Shown here piece after piece: positions 1 to 6,560 of a stretch of 28,995 nt of DNA. How positions within the stretch are numbered: position 1 is the first letter of the stretch; every line of letters begins with the position of its first letter. This DNA is from a virus. A model generated the notes under the pieces. That model did not search any database, was not told the origin of the DNA, and saw only the letters and a list, made by a program, of their open reading frames with translations. Location: positions 1 to 28,995 of the IMG/VR virus record IMGVR_UViG_3300017783_000144, one strand, 5' to 3'. A program made the position numbers and the translations under genes.

Positions 1-20
1 ACCAACTGAGCTATAGAGGA
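1..20 (-). tRNA. tRNA, 5' end only (cut by window edge)
   Basis: On the minus strand, positions 20 to 1 read TCCTCTATAGCTCAGTTGGT. This is a 7-nt acceptor strand, the T/A linker and the start of a canonical D-arm. The anticodon lies outside the window, so the isotype cannot be read. The 5' end resembles tRNA-Asn, but that is a guess. It lies 5 bases from the next tRNA, so the two were probably co-transcribed. Confidence 0.75.
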
Positions 21-25
21 TTGAG

Positions 26-97
26 AGCCTCTGACAAGATTTGAACTTGCGACCTGAGCTTTACAAAAGCCCTGCTCTACCACTGAGCTACGGAGGC
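26..97 (-). tRNA. tRNA-Thr (anticodon TGT)
   Basis: The minus strand folds as a cloverleaf. The acceptor GCCTCCG (97-91) pairs with CAGAGGC (33-27) with one C-A mismatch. The D-arm GCTC...GAGC is intact. The anticodon stem GGGCT/AGCTC encloses the loop TTTGTAA, giving anticodon TGT, which reads ACA. The T-arm GCAAG/CTTGT encloses TTCAAAT. No CCA is encoded. Phage tRNAs of this kind supplement hosts whose codon use differs from that of the AT-rich phage. Confidence 0.9.
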
Positions 98-104
98 GTT
101 GATT

Positions 105-145
105 GGGGGCGCTGCTTCTACATTGCAGATCTTTTGTACTCCCCC
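105..145 (-). other. Two-tier hairpin between oxygenase gene and tRNA-Thr
   Basis: An outer GGGGG/CCCCC stem (105-109 with 141-145) encloses an inner CTGC/GCAG stem (112-115 with 125-128), with an unpaired asymmetric bulge. It lies 10 bases past the stop of the oxygenase gene (minus strand) and before tRNA-Thr. It could be a terminator or a processing structure for the tRNA transcript. No U-tract follows in either direction, so a simple rho-independent terminator is not supported. Confidence 0.3.
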
Positions 146-155
146 ATTGATATTA

Positions 156-719
156 CTATACCACATCTATTGCTAAATTGCAAGCAAATGTTTTTCTTAC
201 GACATCACTTTCGTGTGATGTAACATGATGAAGTTGATGACCAGGAAAGAATATAATGTCTCCAGCAGCATAATCAACATTCAAAACGTTTTTATATCCA
301 ATCAACTGTTTGATAGGTGTATTCAGTGTTACATTATATCTATCACTGAAAATAAATCTAGAAAATCCTTCTCCCGAGTTGGCAAAAAATACACATGCTA
401 AATCTTGCATCATATGATCATGCATTTCTTGATAATGTCCTCGTTTGTAATAACTTATCCAAGGATCATACATTATGAATTTGAAACTTTTGCCAATATC
501 TTTACTAAGATACTCTAAATTAGGAGACATGAGTTGCATCCAGTCTTCCCATTTTAAGGGAATTCTATCAATAACACAGTCTGAACCCCATTTAAATGTT
601 GTATTATCAATTTCATTTTCGCTGCATTTATTTACTGCCGAAATAAATTCTTTTGCATTCACTGCTGGAAACTTCCAGAACATGTGAGTTGGGAAAAAAT
701 TAAACTGAGTTTGTGTCAT
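156..719 (-). CDS. 2OG-Fe(II) oxygenase family protein
   Basis: This 187-residue protein looks like the small phage and bacterial 2-oxoglutarate/Fe(II) oxygenases (double-stranded beta-helix fold). A proximal metal motif MHDH lies near residues 99-102. A GDIIFFPGHQLHHV segment at about 153-166 supplies the distal His, and Arg175 sits where the 2-oxoglutarate carboxylate is bound in this family. The family hydroxylates proteins, nucleic acids or small molecules; the substrate here cannot be read. The start lies 3 bases from the 3' end of tRNA-Leu, so the gene is probably transcribed with the tRNA. A second gene of the same broad family is at 4006-4590, with low sequence resemblance outside the motifs. 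Confidence 0.7.
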   Translation of the reverse strand: MTQTQFNFFPTHMFWKFPAVNAKEFISAVNKCSENEIDNTTFKWGSDCVIDRIPLKWEDWMQLMSPNLEYLSKDIGKSFKFIMYDPWISYYKRGHYQEMHDHMMQDLACVFFANSGEGFSRFIFSDRYNVTLNTPIKQLIGYKNVLNVDYAAGDIIFFPGHQLHHVTSHESDVVRKTFACNLAIDVV

Positions 720-721
720 AA

Positions 722-806
722 TGGGAGAAGGGGGACTTGAACCCCCACGAGATTAATTCTCAACAGATTTTAAGTCTGGTGCGTCTACCGATTCCGCCAC
801 ACTCCC
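722..806 (-). tRNA. tRNA-Leu (anticodon TAA), class II
   Basis: The minus strand gives an 85-nt class II tRNA. Acceptor GGGAGTG is paired imperfectly with TTCTCCC (one T-T mismatch, one G-T). The Leu-type D-region GCGGAATCGGTAGACGC is present. The anticodon stem CAGA/TCTG encloses CTTAAAA, so the anticodon is TAA and reads UUA. A long variable arm follows, then the T-arm GGGGG/CCCCC around TTCAAGT and an A discriminator. The upstream coding sequence overlaps most of the tRNA on the same strand. Confidence 0.9.
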
Positions 807-992
807 ATCAATATAGAGTAATCCAATTTGTTTGGTGCTACCAATTTCCCAGGTAGGAGGATGAAAAGCACAATACTCATTAAAGGTGATTTTCATCTCC
901 TTATCTGTTAGATTACAGTTTCTTGCTGCCTTTGGTAAGTTCCATTTTGCTGACCAAAGGTTTTCCATTGATTCACGAGTTTCAGGTCTCAT
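753..992 (-). CDS. Small conserved-type phage protein overlapping tRNA-Leu
   Basis: Not recognised. The 79-residue product begins MRPETRES, has a basic, Trp-containing N-terminal half and a central segment around residue 45 (FNEYCAFHPPTWEIG). The last 17 residues are encoded inside tRNA-Leu and read like the familiar readthrough peptide of bacterial tRNA-Leu (VAESVDAPDLKS), so they are unlikely to be functionally selected. I chose the ATG at 992 because GGAA lies 4 bases upstream and the overlap with the preceding gene is only 11 bases. An ATG at 1022 would give 89 residues but a 41-base overlap. It is the third gene of the small operon driven from the promoter near 1414-1442. Confidence 0.55.
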   Translation of the reverse strand: MRPETRESMENLWSAKWNLPKAARNCNLTDKEMKITFNEYCAFHPPTWEIGSTKQIGLLYIDGSVAESVDAPDLKSVEN

Positions 993-1200
993 TAGTTTCC
1001 ATAAATTGCTTTTGAAATTCATCTACCTGAGTTTGAATCTCATCGGGAATAGGAGAGACTTCATTTACAGGAACCATCATTACAGACTTTCCATCAGGAC
1101 GAGTAATCTTCCAACAAACACGTTGATTATCAGTGAGATCTAAAAGAAACTCAAAGTGATCTTCTGCTTGTTGTAGTGTAACTCCAATAGGTCCAATCAT
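982..1200 (-). CDS. Hypothetical protein, 72 aa
   Basis: No family recognised. The start at 1200 overlaps the upstream stop as ATGA, the commonest coupling in this genome, so it is preferred to an ATG at 1215. The product has a compact alpha/beta-looking N-terminal part (FEFLLDLTDNQRVCWKI), a VxxVNEVSPIPDEI turn, and an amphipathic C-terminal helix with Gln and Phe spacing. No signal peptide, membrane segment or metal motif is visible. It is co-transcribed with its two small neighbours. Confidence 0.6.
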   Translation of the reverse strand: MIGPIGVTLQQAEDHFEFLLDLTDNQRVCWKITRPDGKSVMMVPVNEVSPIPDEIQTQVDEFQKQFMETNET

Positions 1201-1391
1201 TCTGCAGCAAAACAATAAGTGATCATGTCAGGATCCAAAATTTCTTGAATTTGACTCACAGTCTCAGAAAAACCTTCAGAACCTATAGAGTTGAAGTTCC
1301 ATCGAACGTCTTTTTCGTAACCCTCTTCATCAAGAAGAGTAATTTTTCGTTTTGAAAAATTTACGAAGACGTGTGAGAGAGTGTCGGACAT
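1197..1391 (-). CDS. Hypothetical protein, 64 aa; first gene of an early operon
   Basis: No family recognised. This short protein begins MSDTLSHVFVNFSKRKITLL and reads as beta-strands followed by a helix and an acidic C-terminus. The start is well supported: AGAGG lies 5 bases upstream of the ATG, and a near-consensus sigma70 promoter ends 22 bases upstream. The stop overlaps the next start (ATGA). Position and promoter suggest expression soon after infection. Confidence 0.65.
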   Translation of the reverse strand: MSDTLSHVFVNFSKRKITLLDEEGYEKDVRWNFNSIGSEGFSETVSQIQEILDPDMITYCFAAE

Positions 1392-1413
1392 TCTGCCTCT
1401 TGACTACCTATGT

Positions 1414-1442
1414 AGTATAGCAGAGGTGAGGTGTCCTGTCAA
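1414..1442 (-). promoter_or_regulatory. Early promoter, sigma70-like (TTGACA-N17-TATACT)
   Basis: On the minus strand, TTGACA (1442-1437) is followed after exactly 17 bases by TATACT (1419-1414). That is 6/6 and 5/6 to consensus with ideal spacing. The -35 box abuts the gp5 stop codon. It should drive the small genes at 1391-753 and tRNA-Leu using host RNA polymerase. Confidence 0.8.
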
Positions 1443-1443
1443 G

Positions 1444-3987
1444 TCAGTTCAGGAAAATTGATTTACCTGTAATGATGACGACACCACCCGCAGAAAGAAC
1501 CATGCCCAGACCTGCCTTCAAGGTAACTGCAAGACTAGCATCCATAAAGATAAATCCTGCTGCCACATTTACATTGAATGCACCAGTAAGAACATTGCAG
1601 TTGTATCCTGTGGCACCAAACGTTCCAGAGTAAGGACCAAGTGGGTTGGCAATAGTATATCTGGGAATAGCATCAGCAGATAGACCTGGTGTCATTACAG
1701 TTTCAACAGAACCACCAACAAATCTACGAATACCTGTAAGTGCCTTAGGAATTACTGAAGGGGGAGTATTAATCATCTCCACCAAGTGTGGTGTAACAAG
1801 TTCAATTGAGTTGTCACCACTAATGATTGTCTCTCCTGCAGAGATTGATGCTTGACCACCACTAGACTCAAAGATGCTGCTACTAAATTTAGTGGAAATA
1901 GATCCTACATTAAACTCAGCACCTTGTAATTCAAATTTAGCACCAACAGTTGAGACATCAACATCAGAACCAAATCTAAGTGTATGTTTCTGAACTTTAG
2001 TATTTTTACTCTCTCCTTTAGAATCAACAACTTTAGGAGCACCTTCAGCACCAAAGAAGAAACCTCCACCAACTTCAACATGACAATCACCAGTAACTTT
2101 GAGGAAATAATCACCCTCAATATTAACTACGTGATCACCATCAATTGCTTTACAGTCATCACCATGAACTTCTTGAGTATAGTTGCCAGCATAAGAACTA
2201 TGATCGGCAACTAAAGATCCATCATCTTCCTTACCATTGTTTTGTGTCTTTTTATACTCTTGTACTTTCTTTTCTTGTTCTTCTTCTGTTGCAGTTGGAT
2301 ATTGTTCTCTAATCCTCTTTCTTGCAACATATTCAGAATAGGTACTCTGATTCCTATTGATTGATGTGTGTGTTGTTCCACTAGAATTTTTCTTGATGCT
2401 AGCGGTACTACCAGGAGTACCAACAAACATTTCATAAGAACCATCAATAAATGTTTTTGCAGCAGTCAAATAAGGATCTGCTTCACTAAAGATAGAGTCT
2501 AAAAGACCTCCTGCTCTACTATCACCACCACAATCACCTCTACTTTTACCCCTGATCCTATTAATTGTTTCTAATTCTTCTGGAGTACAGTGAGTTACAC
2601 CGAATAGTGGATACCAACCAACAGTATCTTTACCGCCATCTGCTGCACGACCACAATCACTAGCAGCAAACTTAATAAAGAGTGCAATCAATCCAGTAAT
2701 ACTGGTAATACCTTTCTGAATAAGGTCAGTTCCTGCTTCAAAGATTTCGCTGCCTGCTTGCCATGCATCAATAATTTCTTTTGCTTTACCAACACCATCA
2801 ACAATAGTCTTTACAGTATCAACAATCTGAAGAACCTGATCAAGAAGTTTCTGAACCTGACAAATAACGCTGTCAATTGCTTGCTGAACACCTTGAAGAA
2901 CAAATGTTGCTTTGTCGATCAAACCATCTAGAAGATCCTCTAGAAAACCTGTAAGCGTACCAATGGGATCTTGAATGAAGTTAATGATCTGTGCATCAAT
3001 ACTACACAGTGATTTTAGAATCGTAGTAACTGCTGCTTGAATAGCAGTAAAGACTACAAATGGAGCACCAGTTGCACCACCAAGAAGATTAACAAGTTCT
3101 AACTGTTCTGCAAGATTAGCAAGAGCTTGTCTCATAGCAGAAACGACCTGTGTAAATACAGAACTCAAAAAGTTTTGTATTTTTGCAGTCAATGCTTTTG
3201 CAGATACCAACTTACCAGTTACAATATCTAAGAAATCTCCATCTTCTGCTTTTATCAAACTGCCAGCATGGTCAGCAAGATCTTCTACAAGATATCCTAG
3301 TTTATATTCTAGTGTCTTCCAAGGACCAGCAACACCATTAGCAGCAGGAATAGGTTTTTCAGGTTGTCTTGGTTTGTTGGGATTGCCAGAACTACCATTA
3401 AGTTGATTGCCTACATTAGCAGGTGATCCTCTGCCTGCTGCAGATGCAGTTGCTTTTTTTGTACCTGGAACAACAACAGTATTATCCTCTTTAACCCTAT
3501 TATATCCCTCTTCCTTAGTACCTGCCATCACTGAATTGGGATTCATTGGATGCATTGTTGCTGGATTGGGAGCAATCCCAGGTTCCATCTTCTCACCAGT
3601 GAAGGCAAACTGCTTTTCAGTTTGTGTCTCAGCAGACTTCTTCACTCTCATAACACCAATTACGATTGGCATTTGTGCCTGATCACCGTCCATGAAGAAT
3701 CCCATGACAATAGCACCAGGTTGCAATTGTCCAGAACTTTCACCCTGTCCATCATTACCTGGTTGGCAAGTGTGTTGTAGCACTGTTGCCCATGGAAGAT
3801 AATCTTTAGGAAGATCTGATGTTGTGCCGCCACGAACATTAGTATAATATCCAAGCACACGAACTTTAACTCGTCCGAGTTCCATTGGATCTTCATTATC
3901 TTCGACTTCACCTACCCACCAAAAAAATCCATCTTTACCGACAAAATTTACAGTAGGTTCATTAATAATACCGTCAATGGTGTTCAT
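1444..3987 (-). CDS. 5: Baseplate hub/spike protein, gp5-like, no visible lysozyme domain
   Basis: The 847-residue protein carries the gp5 signature. An N-terminal OB-fold region (about residues 15-115) includes FFWWVGEVEDNEDP, LGRVKVRVLGYYT, DYLPWATVL and GAIVMGFFMDGD. Near the C-terminus, at about 602-650, short VxGD-type repeats (EVHGDDCKAIDGD, VVNIEGDYFLKVTGDC) resemble the T4 gp5 triple-stranded beta-helix spike. T4 gp5 is 575 residues with a lysozyme between these parts. Here the middle (about 220-460) is instead long amphipathic helices rich in Leu, Ile and Gln, with no recognisable glycosidase motif. The extreme C-terminus is hydrophobic and Gly-rich. The protein forms the membrane-puncturing centre of the baseplate with the gp27-like hub. 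A GATAAATA late box lies about 20 bases upstream of the ATG. Confidence 0.85.
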   Translation of the reverse strand: MNTIDGIINEPTVNFVGKDGFFWWVGEVEDNEDPMELGRVKVRVLGYYTNVRGGTTSDLPKDYLPWATVLQHTCQPGNDGQGESSGQLQPGAIVMGFFMDGDQAQMPIVIGVMRVKKSAETQTEKQFAFTGEKMEPGIAPNPATMHPMNPNSVMAGTKEEGYNRVKEDNTVVVPGTKKATASAAGRGSPANVGNQLNGSSGNPNKPRQPEKPIPAANGVAGPWKTLEYKLGYLVEDLADHAGSLIKAEDGDFLDIVTGKLVSAKALTAKIQNFLSSVFTQVVSAMRQALANLAEQLELVNLLGGATGAPFVVFTAIQAAVTTILKSLCSIDAQIINFIQDPIGTLTGFLEDLLDGLIDKATFVLQGVQQAIDSVICQVQKLLDQVLQIVDTVKTIVDGVGKAKEIIDAWQAGSEIFEAGTDLIQKGITSITGLIALFIKFAASDCGRAADGGKDTVGWYPLFGVTHCTPEELETINRIRGKSRGDCGGDSRAGGLLDSIFSEADPYLTAAKTFIDGSYEMFVGTPGSTASIKKNSSGTTHTSINRNQSTYSEYVARKRIREQYPTATEEEQEKKVQEYKKTQNNGKEDDGSLVADHSSYAGNYTQEVHGDDCKAIDGDHVVNIEGDYFLKVTGDCHVEVGGGFFFGAEGAPKVVDSKGESKNTKVQKHTLRFGSDVDVSTVGAKFELQGAEFNVGSISTKFSSSIFESSGGQASISAGETIISGDNSIELVTPHLVEMINTPPSVIPKALTGIRRFVGGSVETVMTPGLSADAIPRYTIANPLGPYSGTFGATGYNCNVLTGAFNVNVAAGFIFMDASLAVTLKAGLGMVLSAGGVVIITGKSIFLN

Positions 3988-4005
3988 GAATTTCTGAATT
4001 TTTAA

Positions 4006-4590
4006 TTATTTATCAAAGTCTTTGCGGGTCAGTGGTGAAGCATTAAGACCACTGGTATATGCTTTTGCACAATCATCACCCATAATATTGAAGGAAACGA
4101 TCAAACGTGATTTACTAGAACTTAAATTTGCAGGTGCCTCATGCAAAATCATCGATGGAAATATAATAAGATCCCCCTCATGTATATTGGGTTTGAATTT
4201 CATACTGTCTCCAGTTGCTGGTTCCTGAAATGGAGAATAAAATATAGTTGATTCATGTTCTGCCATATCAAAATCAACATACAAAATTGCAGAGTATCCT
4301 GTAGATCCATGATTATGAGGTTTGTGTCCATCACCTTTTTGTGAGTTTGCATACCACATCGATGTTATCATTACTGGACATGGATAAGTATCAGCAAAAT
4401 CTTGCATAGACTCACTAATAGCATCAGACACTACAGGCAAATAACTAGGCATCTTATAAAGATTATCATAAAAATCTGTATATTGATCTAGGGGCAATGC
4501 CTCTACTATTTTCTTTTTATGCTCAGACCAATTAGATATACTGTACTGTTTGAATGGAATCTGAAACAGATAATCTCTTGCGTTACTCAT
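4006..4590 (-). CDS. 2OG-Fe(II) oxygenase family protein
   Basis: This 194-residue protein has the clear small-phage oxygenase layout. A proximal PHNHGSTGYSAILYVDF segment places His92 and His94. The distal part GDLIIFPSMILHEAP gives His150, and SRLIVSFNIMGD gives Arg162 as the likely 2-oxoglutarate anchor. The reaction would couple 2-oxoglutarate decarboxylation to hydroxylation of an unknown substrate. The start overlaps the stop of the cupin gene by one base (TAATG), so the two are translated together, which suggests related roles. The final codons GAT AAA TAA form the late box that serves gp5. Confidence 0.8.
   Translation of the reverse strand: MSNARDYLFQIPFKQYSISNWSEHKKKIVEALPLDQYTDFYDNLYKMPSYLPVVSDAISESMQDFADTYPCPVMITSMWYANSQKGDGHKPHNHGSTGYSAILYVDFDMAEHESTIFYSPFQEPATGDSMKFKPNIHEGDLIIFPSMILHEAPANLSSSKSRLIVSFNIMGDDCAKAYTSGLNASPLTRKDFDK
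4007..4014 (-). promoter_or_regulatory. T4-type late promoter box GATAAATA for gp5
   Basis: The minus strand reads GATAAATA, 20 bases upstream of the gp5 ATG at 3987. It matches the T4 and cyanophage late -10 element TATAAATA at 7 of 8 positions and is built from the last codons and stop of the upstream oxygenase. T4 late promoters need gp55 and gp33 and lack a -35 box; none is seen here. Confidence 0.6.
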
Positions 4591-5048
4591 TATACTTGAA
4601 ATGTTGGTGATTGTGGTGTAGAAATACTCAGTGTTGCTCTAGCAGAATGAACTACTGGATCGTGATATTCTCCTGCTGAAATGTATAAAGTATCACCAGG
4701 TTCTACAAAATATTCAGATCCATCATCAAATTTATAAGAGACTTTTCCAATAGCACCAACGATCAAAACATTTACGTTATCATTATGTCTTCCAAAAGTA
4801 TTGGCAGATTTAGCAAATGAAGTATATACATGACAACTACTTGTCACCCAATCCTTTTCAATCTCTTTTACTGCATTAAAAATACTTATTGGTAGATTCC
4901 CATTATGTAAGATAATTGTTGGTGCGTTTGTAGAATTAAACTGGGATGTACAAGTTTCAAGTTCAAACTCATTTTCCATCTTTTTGATGACATCATCCCA
5001 TGTTATCTGTTTTGCTAATTGATATTTATTTTTACTGAATATAACCAT
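4590..5048 (-). CDS. Cupin-superfamily (JmjC-like) protein
   Basis: This 152-residue product has a single-domain cupin pattern. FGRHNDNVNVLIVG at about residues 85-98 supplies an HxD pair (His88, Asp90), FVEPGDTLYISAGEYH at about 114-129 supplies the distal His129, and His134 follows. This is the metal-binding order of JmjC-type hydroxylases and other cupins. The substrate is unknown. I start at the ATG at 5048, a 17-base overlap with the upstream protease-like gene; an upstream ATG at 5129 would lie deep inside that gene. It is followed at once by a 2OG oxygenase. Fe(II)-dependent hydroxylation is plausible but not shown. Confidence 0.6.
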   Translation of the reverse strand: MVIFSKNKYQLAKQITWDDVIKKMENEFELETCTSQFNSTNAPTIILHNGNLPISIFNAVKEIEKDWVTSSCHVYTSFAKSANTFGRHNDNVNVLIVGAIGKVSYKFDDGSEYFVEPGDTLYISAGEYHDPVVHSARATLSISTPQSPTFQV

Positions 5049-5709
5049 GATCTTCAAGATACTTACGAGTAAGTGGTGTTGGGTCATAAACTTCCCACAT
5101 ATTACCACCAGCACATGCCGCAAGAGCATTCATAGTCATGTTCTCTGTTCTACCTGCCCACTGTGCTTCTGCTTCCCAGGGAACAGCAGACTCAGGATAT
5201 GTACGCTCTACTAATACACGCCAAATCATAGGAACTTCATCCTCTGGTTTGATGATGGCAATCAGACTGTTGTCAATCGTACCTGCCATACAATCTTGTG
5301 CAGCGTGCCATCCTTCGTGACGCATCACCATCATTAGGACTGCAGGATCACCCATAAAGTCCTTGTTCAAAAAGAAGTTGTTACTTACAGTATGATATAC
5401 ACCACGGTGCATACTTGGGAAATACTTTGAATCAGCAAGGAATACATTGACTCCAATTTGATTCAGTGAGTGTAGAATGTTATGGAACTCACCAGTCACA
5501 CTAGTAAAGTCTTCCATATCATTATAATTGGATGAGATGTCAAGCATAGAATTTACCTTGACTACATCATCAGTGCATTCTCCAAGTAACATACACCCCA
5601 TAGCATGTGGTGTATTGTATTCACTATCTTTGAGGGGATCTGCCAATACAGGAGAAGATACTCCCAAGAGACTGATAGTCAGAAGCGCATTAATAAATTT
5701 GTTGTTCAT
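5032..5709 (-). CDS. Exported HEXXH metallopeptidase-like protein
   Basis: The 225-residue protein begins with a Sec signal (MNNKFINALLTISLLGVSSP, likely cleaved after VLA). A HEGWH motif lies at residues 131-135 inside the helix-like segment VLMMVMRHEGWHAAQ, and WEAEAQW follows at 178-184. That is the HEXXH plus downstream Glu arrangement of gluzincin-type zinc peptidases. Several Cys residues fit an oxidising periplasm. The family is not identified further. The start at 5709 was chosen because the frame upstream lies inside tRNA-Val and the signal peptide begins here. No good ribosome-binding site is visible. It could act in the host periplasm on envelope proteins. Confidence 0.6.
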   Translation of the reverse strand: MNNKFINALLTISLLGVSSPVLADPLKDSEYNTPHAMGCMLLGECTDDVVKVNSMLDISSNYNDMEDFTSVTGEFHNILHSLNQIGVNVFLADSKYFPSMHRGVYHTVSNNFFLNKDFMGDPAVLMMVMRHEGWHAAQDCMAGTIDNSLIAIIKPEDEVPMIWRVLVERTYPESAVPWEAEAQWAGRTENMTMNALAACAGGNMWEVYDPTPLTRKYLEDHGYIQ

Positions 5710-5725
5710 AATAATAAATTGAACA

Positions 5726-5797
5726 TGGGCGAAGAGGGGATCGAACCCCCGACAATCTCCGTGTAAAGGAGGCACTCTACCGCTGAGTTATTCGCCC
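5726..5797 (-). tRNA. tRNA-Val (anticodon TAC)
   Basis: The minus strand folds well. Acceptor GGGCGAA (5797-5791) pairs fully with TTCGCCC (5733-5727), with an A discriminator. The D-arm is ACTC...GAGT. The anticodon stem CTCC/GGAG encloses TTTACAC, so the anticodon is TAC. The T-arm GGGGG/CCCTC encloses TTCGATC. The first base is also the last base of the CpeT stop codon (TAG). Confidence 0.92.
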
Positions 5798-6243
5798 TAG
5801 ATACGAGTAAATTTGTAGAGCAATTCACTACCCCACATCATTTCTCCTCCAGCATTGTATCCCTGATCCATACTATGGAGTTTATCTCCATACAAATGAA
5901 TTTCAGAAACAACTCGGTATCCTCGAACACCAGTGCATTTGTCACCGATTAATTGTCCATGCCATGCATTGCCATCGAATACAAATATCATATCACAATT
6001 TTCGGATTTTGTCCAGTCTAGATCATAATTTTCAAATTGAACTTTAGTTTCAGATTTTACTACAAGTTTATGATAACGTTCTCGATATGGTTTATTAGGA
6101 CCATCTTCTCGATAATAGTTTTTAGAGTGATATCCACCTTCTATTTTTTTCCACTCAATTTCTACTGTAGAATATTGATGGGGACATGATTGTGCTTGAA
6201 ATTTATTTGACCAATGTCCTAATAGATAATCATCAATCTTCAT
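5797..6243 (-). CDS. cpeT: CpeT/CpcT-family phycobiliprotein lyase
   Basis: This 148-residue protein shows the order of conserved segments of the CpeT/CpcT family: GHWSNKFQAQ near residues 9-18, a Tyr-rich strand SKNYYRED, PYRERYHKLVV at about 52-62, a C-containing strand around CDMIF, VVSEIHLYGDKLHSMDQGY, and a terminal MMWGSELLYKFTRI. In cyanobacteria these beta-barrel lyases attach bilins to phycobiliproteins; cyanophage homologues are known auxiliary genes. It overlaps the CP12 gene by 11 bases and runs directly into tRNA-Val, so all are co-transcribed. The product would act in the cytoplasm on host antenna proteins. At 148 residues it is somewhat shorter than cyanobacterial CpeT, so bilin specificity is uncertain. 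Confidence 0.8.
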   Translation of the reverse strand: MKIDDYLLGHWSNKFQAQSCPHQYSTVEIEWKKIEGGYHSKNYYREDGPNKPYRERYHKLVVKSETKVQFENYDLDWTKSENCDMIFVFDGNAWHGQLIGDKCTGVRGYRVVSEIHLYGDKLHSMDQGYNAGGEMMWGSELLYKFTRI

Positions 6244-6469
6244 ATACTAAACATTCTGGTTCCGAAGGGTTTGCATCACAGAATAGTTCTAGGTAGGTCG
6301 GATCATGATGATCGCCTGCTTCAATCTCTTTCTTGTGATGTTCTGCATACTCTTCCAATTCATGCAACTCACCTTCAATGTGGCGACGTTGATTAGGAGA
6401 GGTCATAGGATTATCGAGAATTTCTTTATCCTTCTCGATATGCTTTTCGATACTGTCCATTTGTAACAT
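6233..6469 (-). CDS. cp12: CP12-like Calvin-cycle regulator
   Basis: The 78-residue product ends with the CP12 C-terminal signature. FCDANPSEPECLVYED places Cys64 and Cys73 eight residues apart, the pair that forms the GAPDH-binding disulfide hairpin. The N-terminal two-thirds is a charged helix (HIEKDKEILDN, ELHELEEYAEHHKKE). CP12 bridges GAPDH and phosphoribulokinase and shuts the Calvin cycle down; cyanophage copies are known auxiliary genes. There is no N-terminal Cys pair, and the AWD-x-VEEL core of plant and cyanobacterial CP12 is not visible. The start may be the ATG at 6460 (MDSIEKHIEKD), since no strong ribosome-binding site decides. It is the first gene of a unit with cpeT, with an early and a late promoter candidate upstream. 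Confidence 0.85.
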   Translation of the reverse strand: MLQMDSIEKHIEKDKEILDNPMTSPNQRRHIEGELHELEEYAEHHKKEIEAGDHHDPTYLELFCDANPSEPECLVYED

Positions 6470-6485
6470 AAGTGCTTTATAATTT

Positions 6486-6493
6486 TATTTATG
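6486..6493 (-). promoter_or_regulatory. T4-type late promoter box CATAAATA upstream of cp12
   Basis: The minus strand reads CATAAATA, 17 bases before the cp12 ATG at 6469, and matches the late box in 7 of 8 positions. A near-canonical early promoter lies 40 bases further upstream, so the operon may be read both early and late. Confidence 0.5.
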
Positions 6494-6532
6494 AAAGAGC
6501 TCTAAAACTTATCTTTGAACCCTTACAGTGTT

Positions 6533-6560
6533 ATTATAGCACAGAATCTTTAACTAGCAA
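6533..6560 (-). promoter_or_regulatory. Early promoter, sigma70-like (TTGCTA-N16-TATAAT)
   Basis: On the minus strand, TTGCTA (6560-6555) lies 16 bases before a perfect TATAAT (6538-6533). It sits in the last codons of the gp27-like gene and points at cp12 and cpeT. The resulting leader would be about 55 bases and contains an AGAGCTCT palindrome. Confidence 0.6.

Noticed and set aside
4590-5129. Longer cupin reading frame from an ATG at 5129
   Set aside because: The first 27 residues lie inside the exported-protein gene and have no cupin features; ATG 5048 gives a normal short overlap.
5710-5775. N-terminal extension of the HEXXH protein from 5775
   Set aside because: The extra codons lie in tRNA-Val and would hide the obvious signal peptide that starts at 5709.
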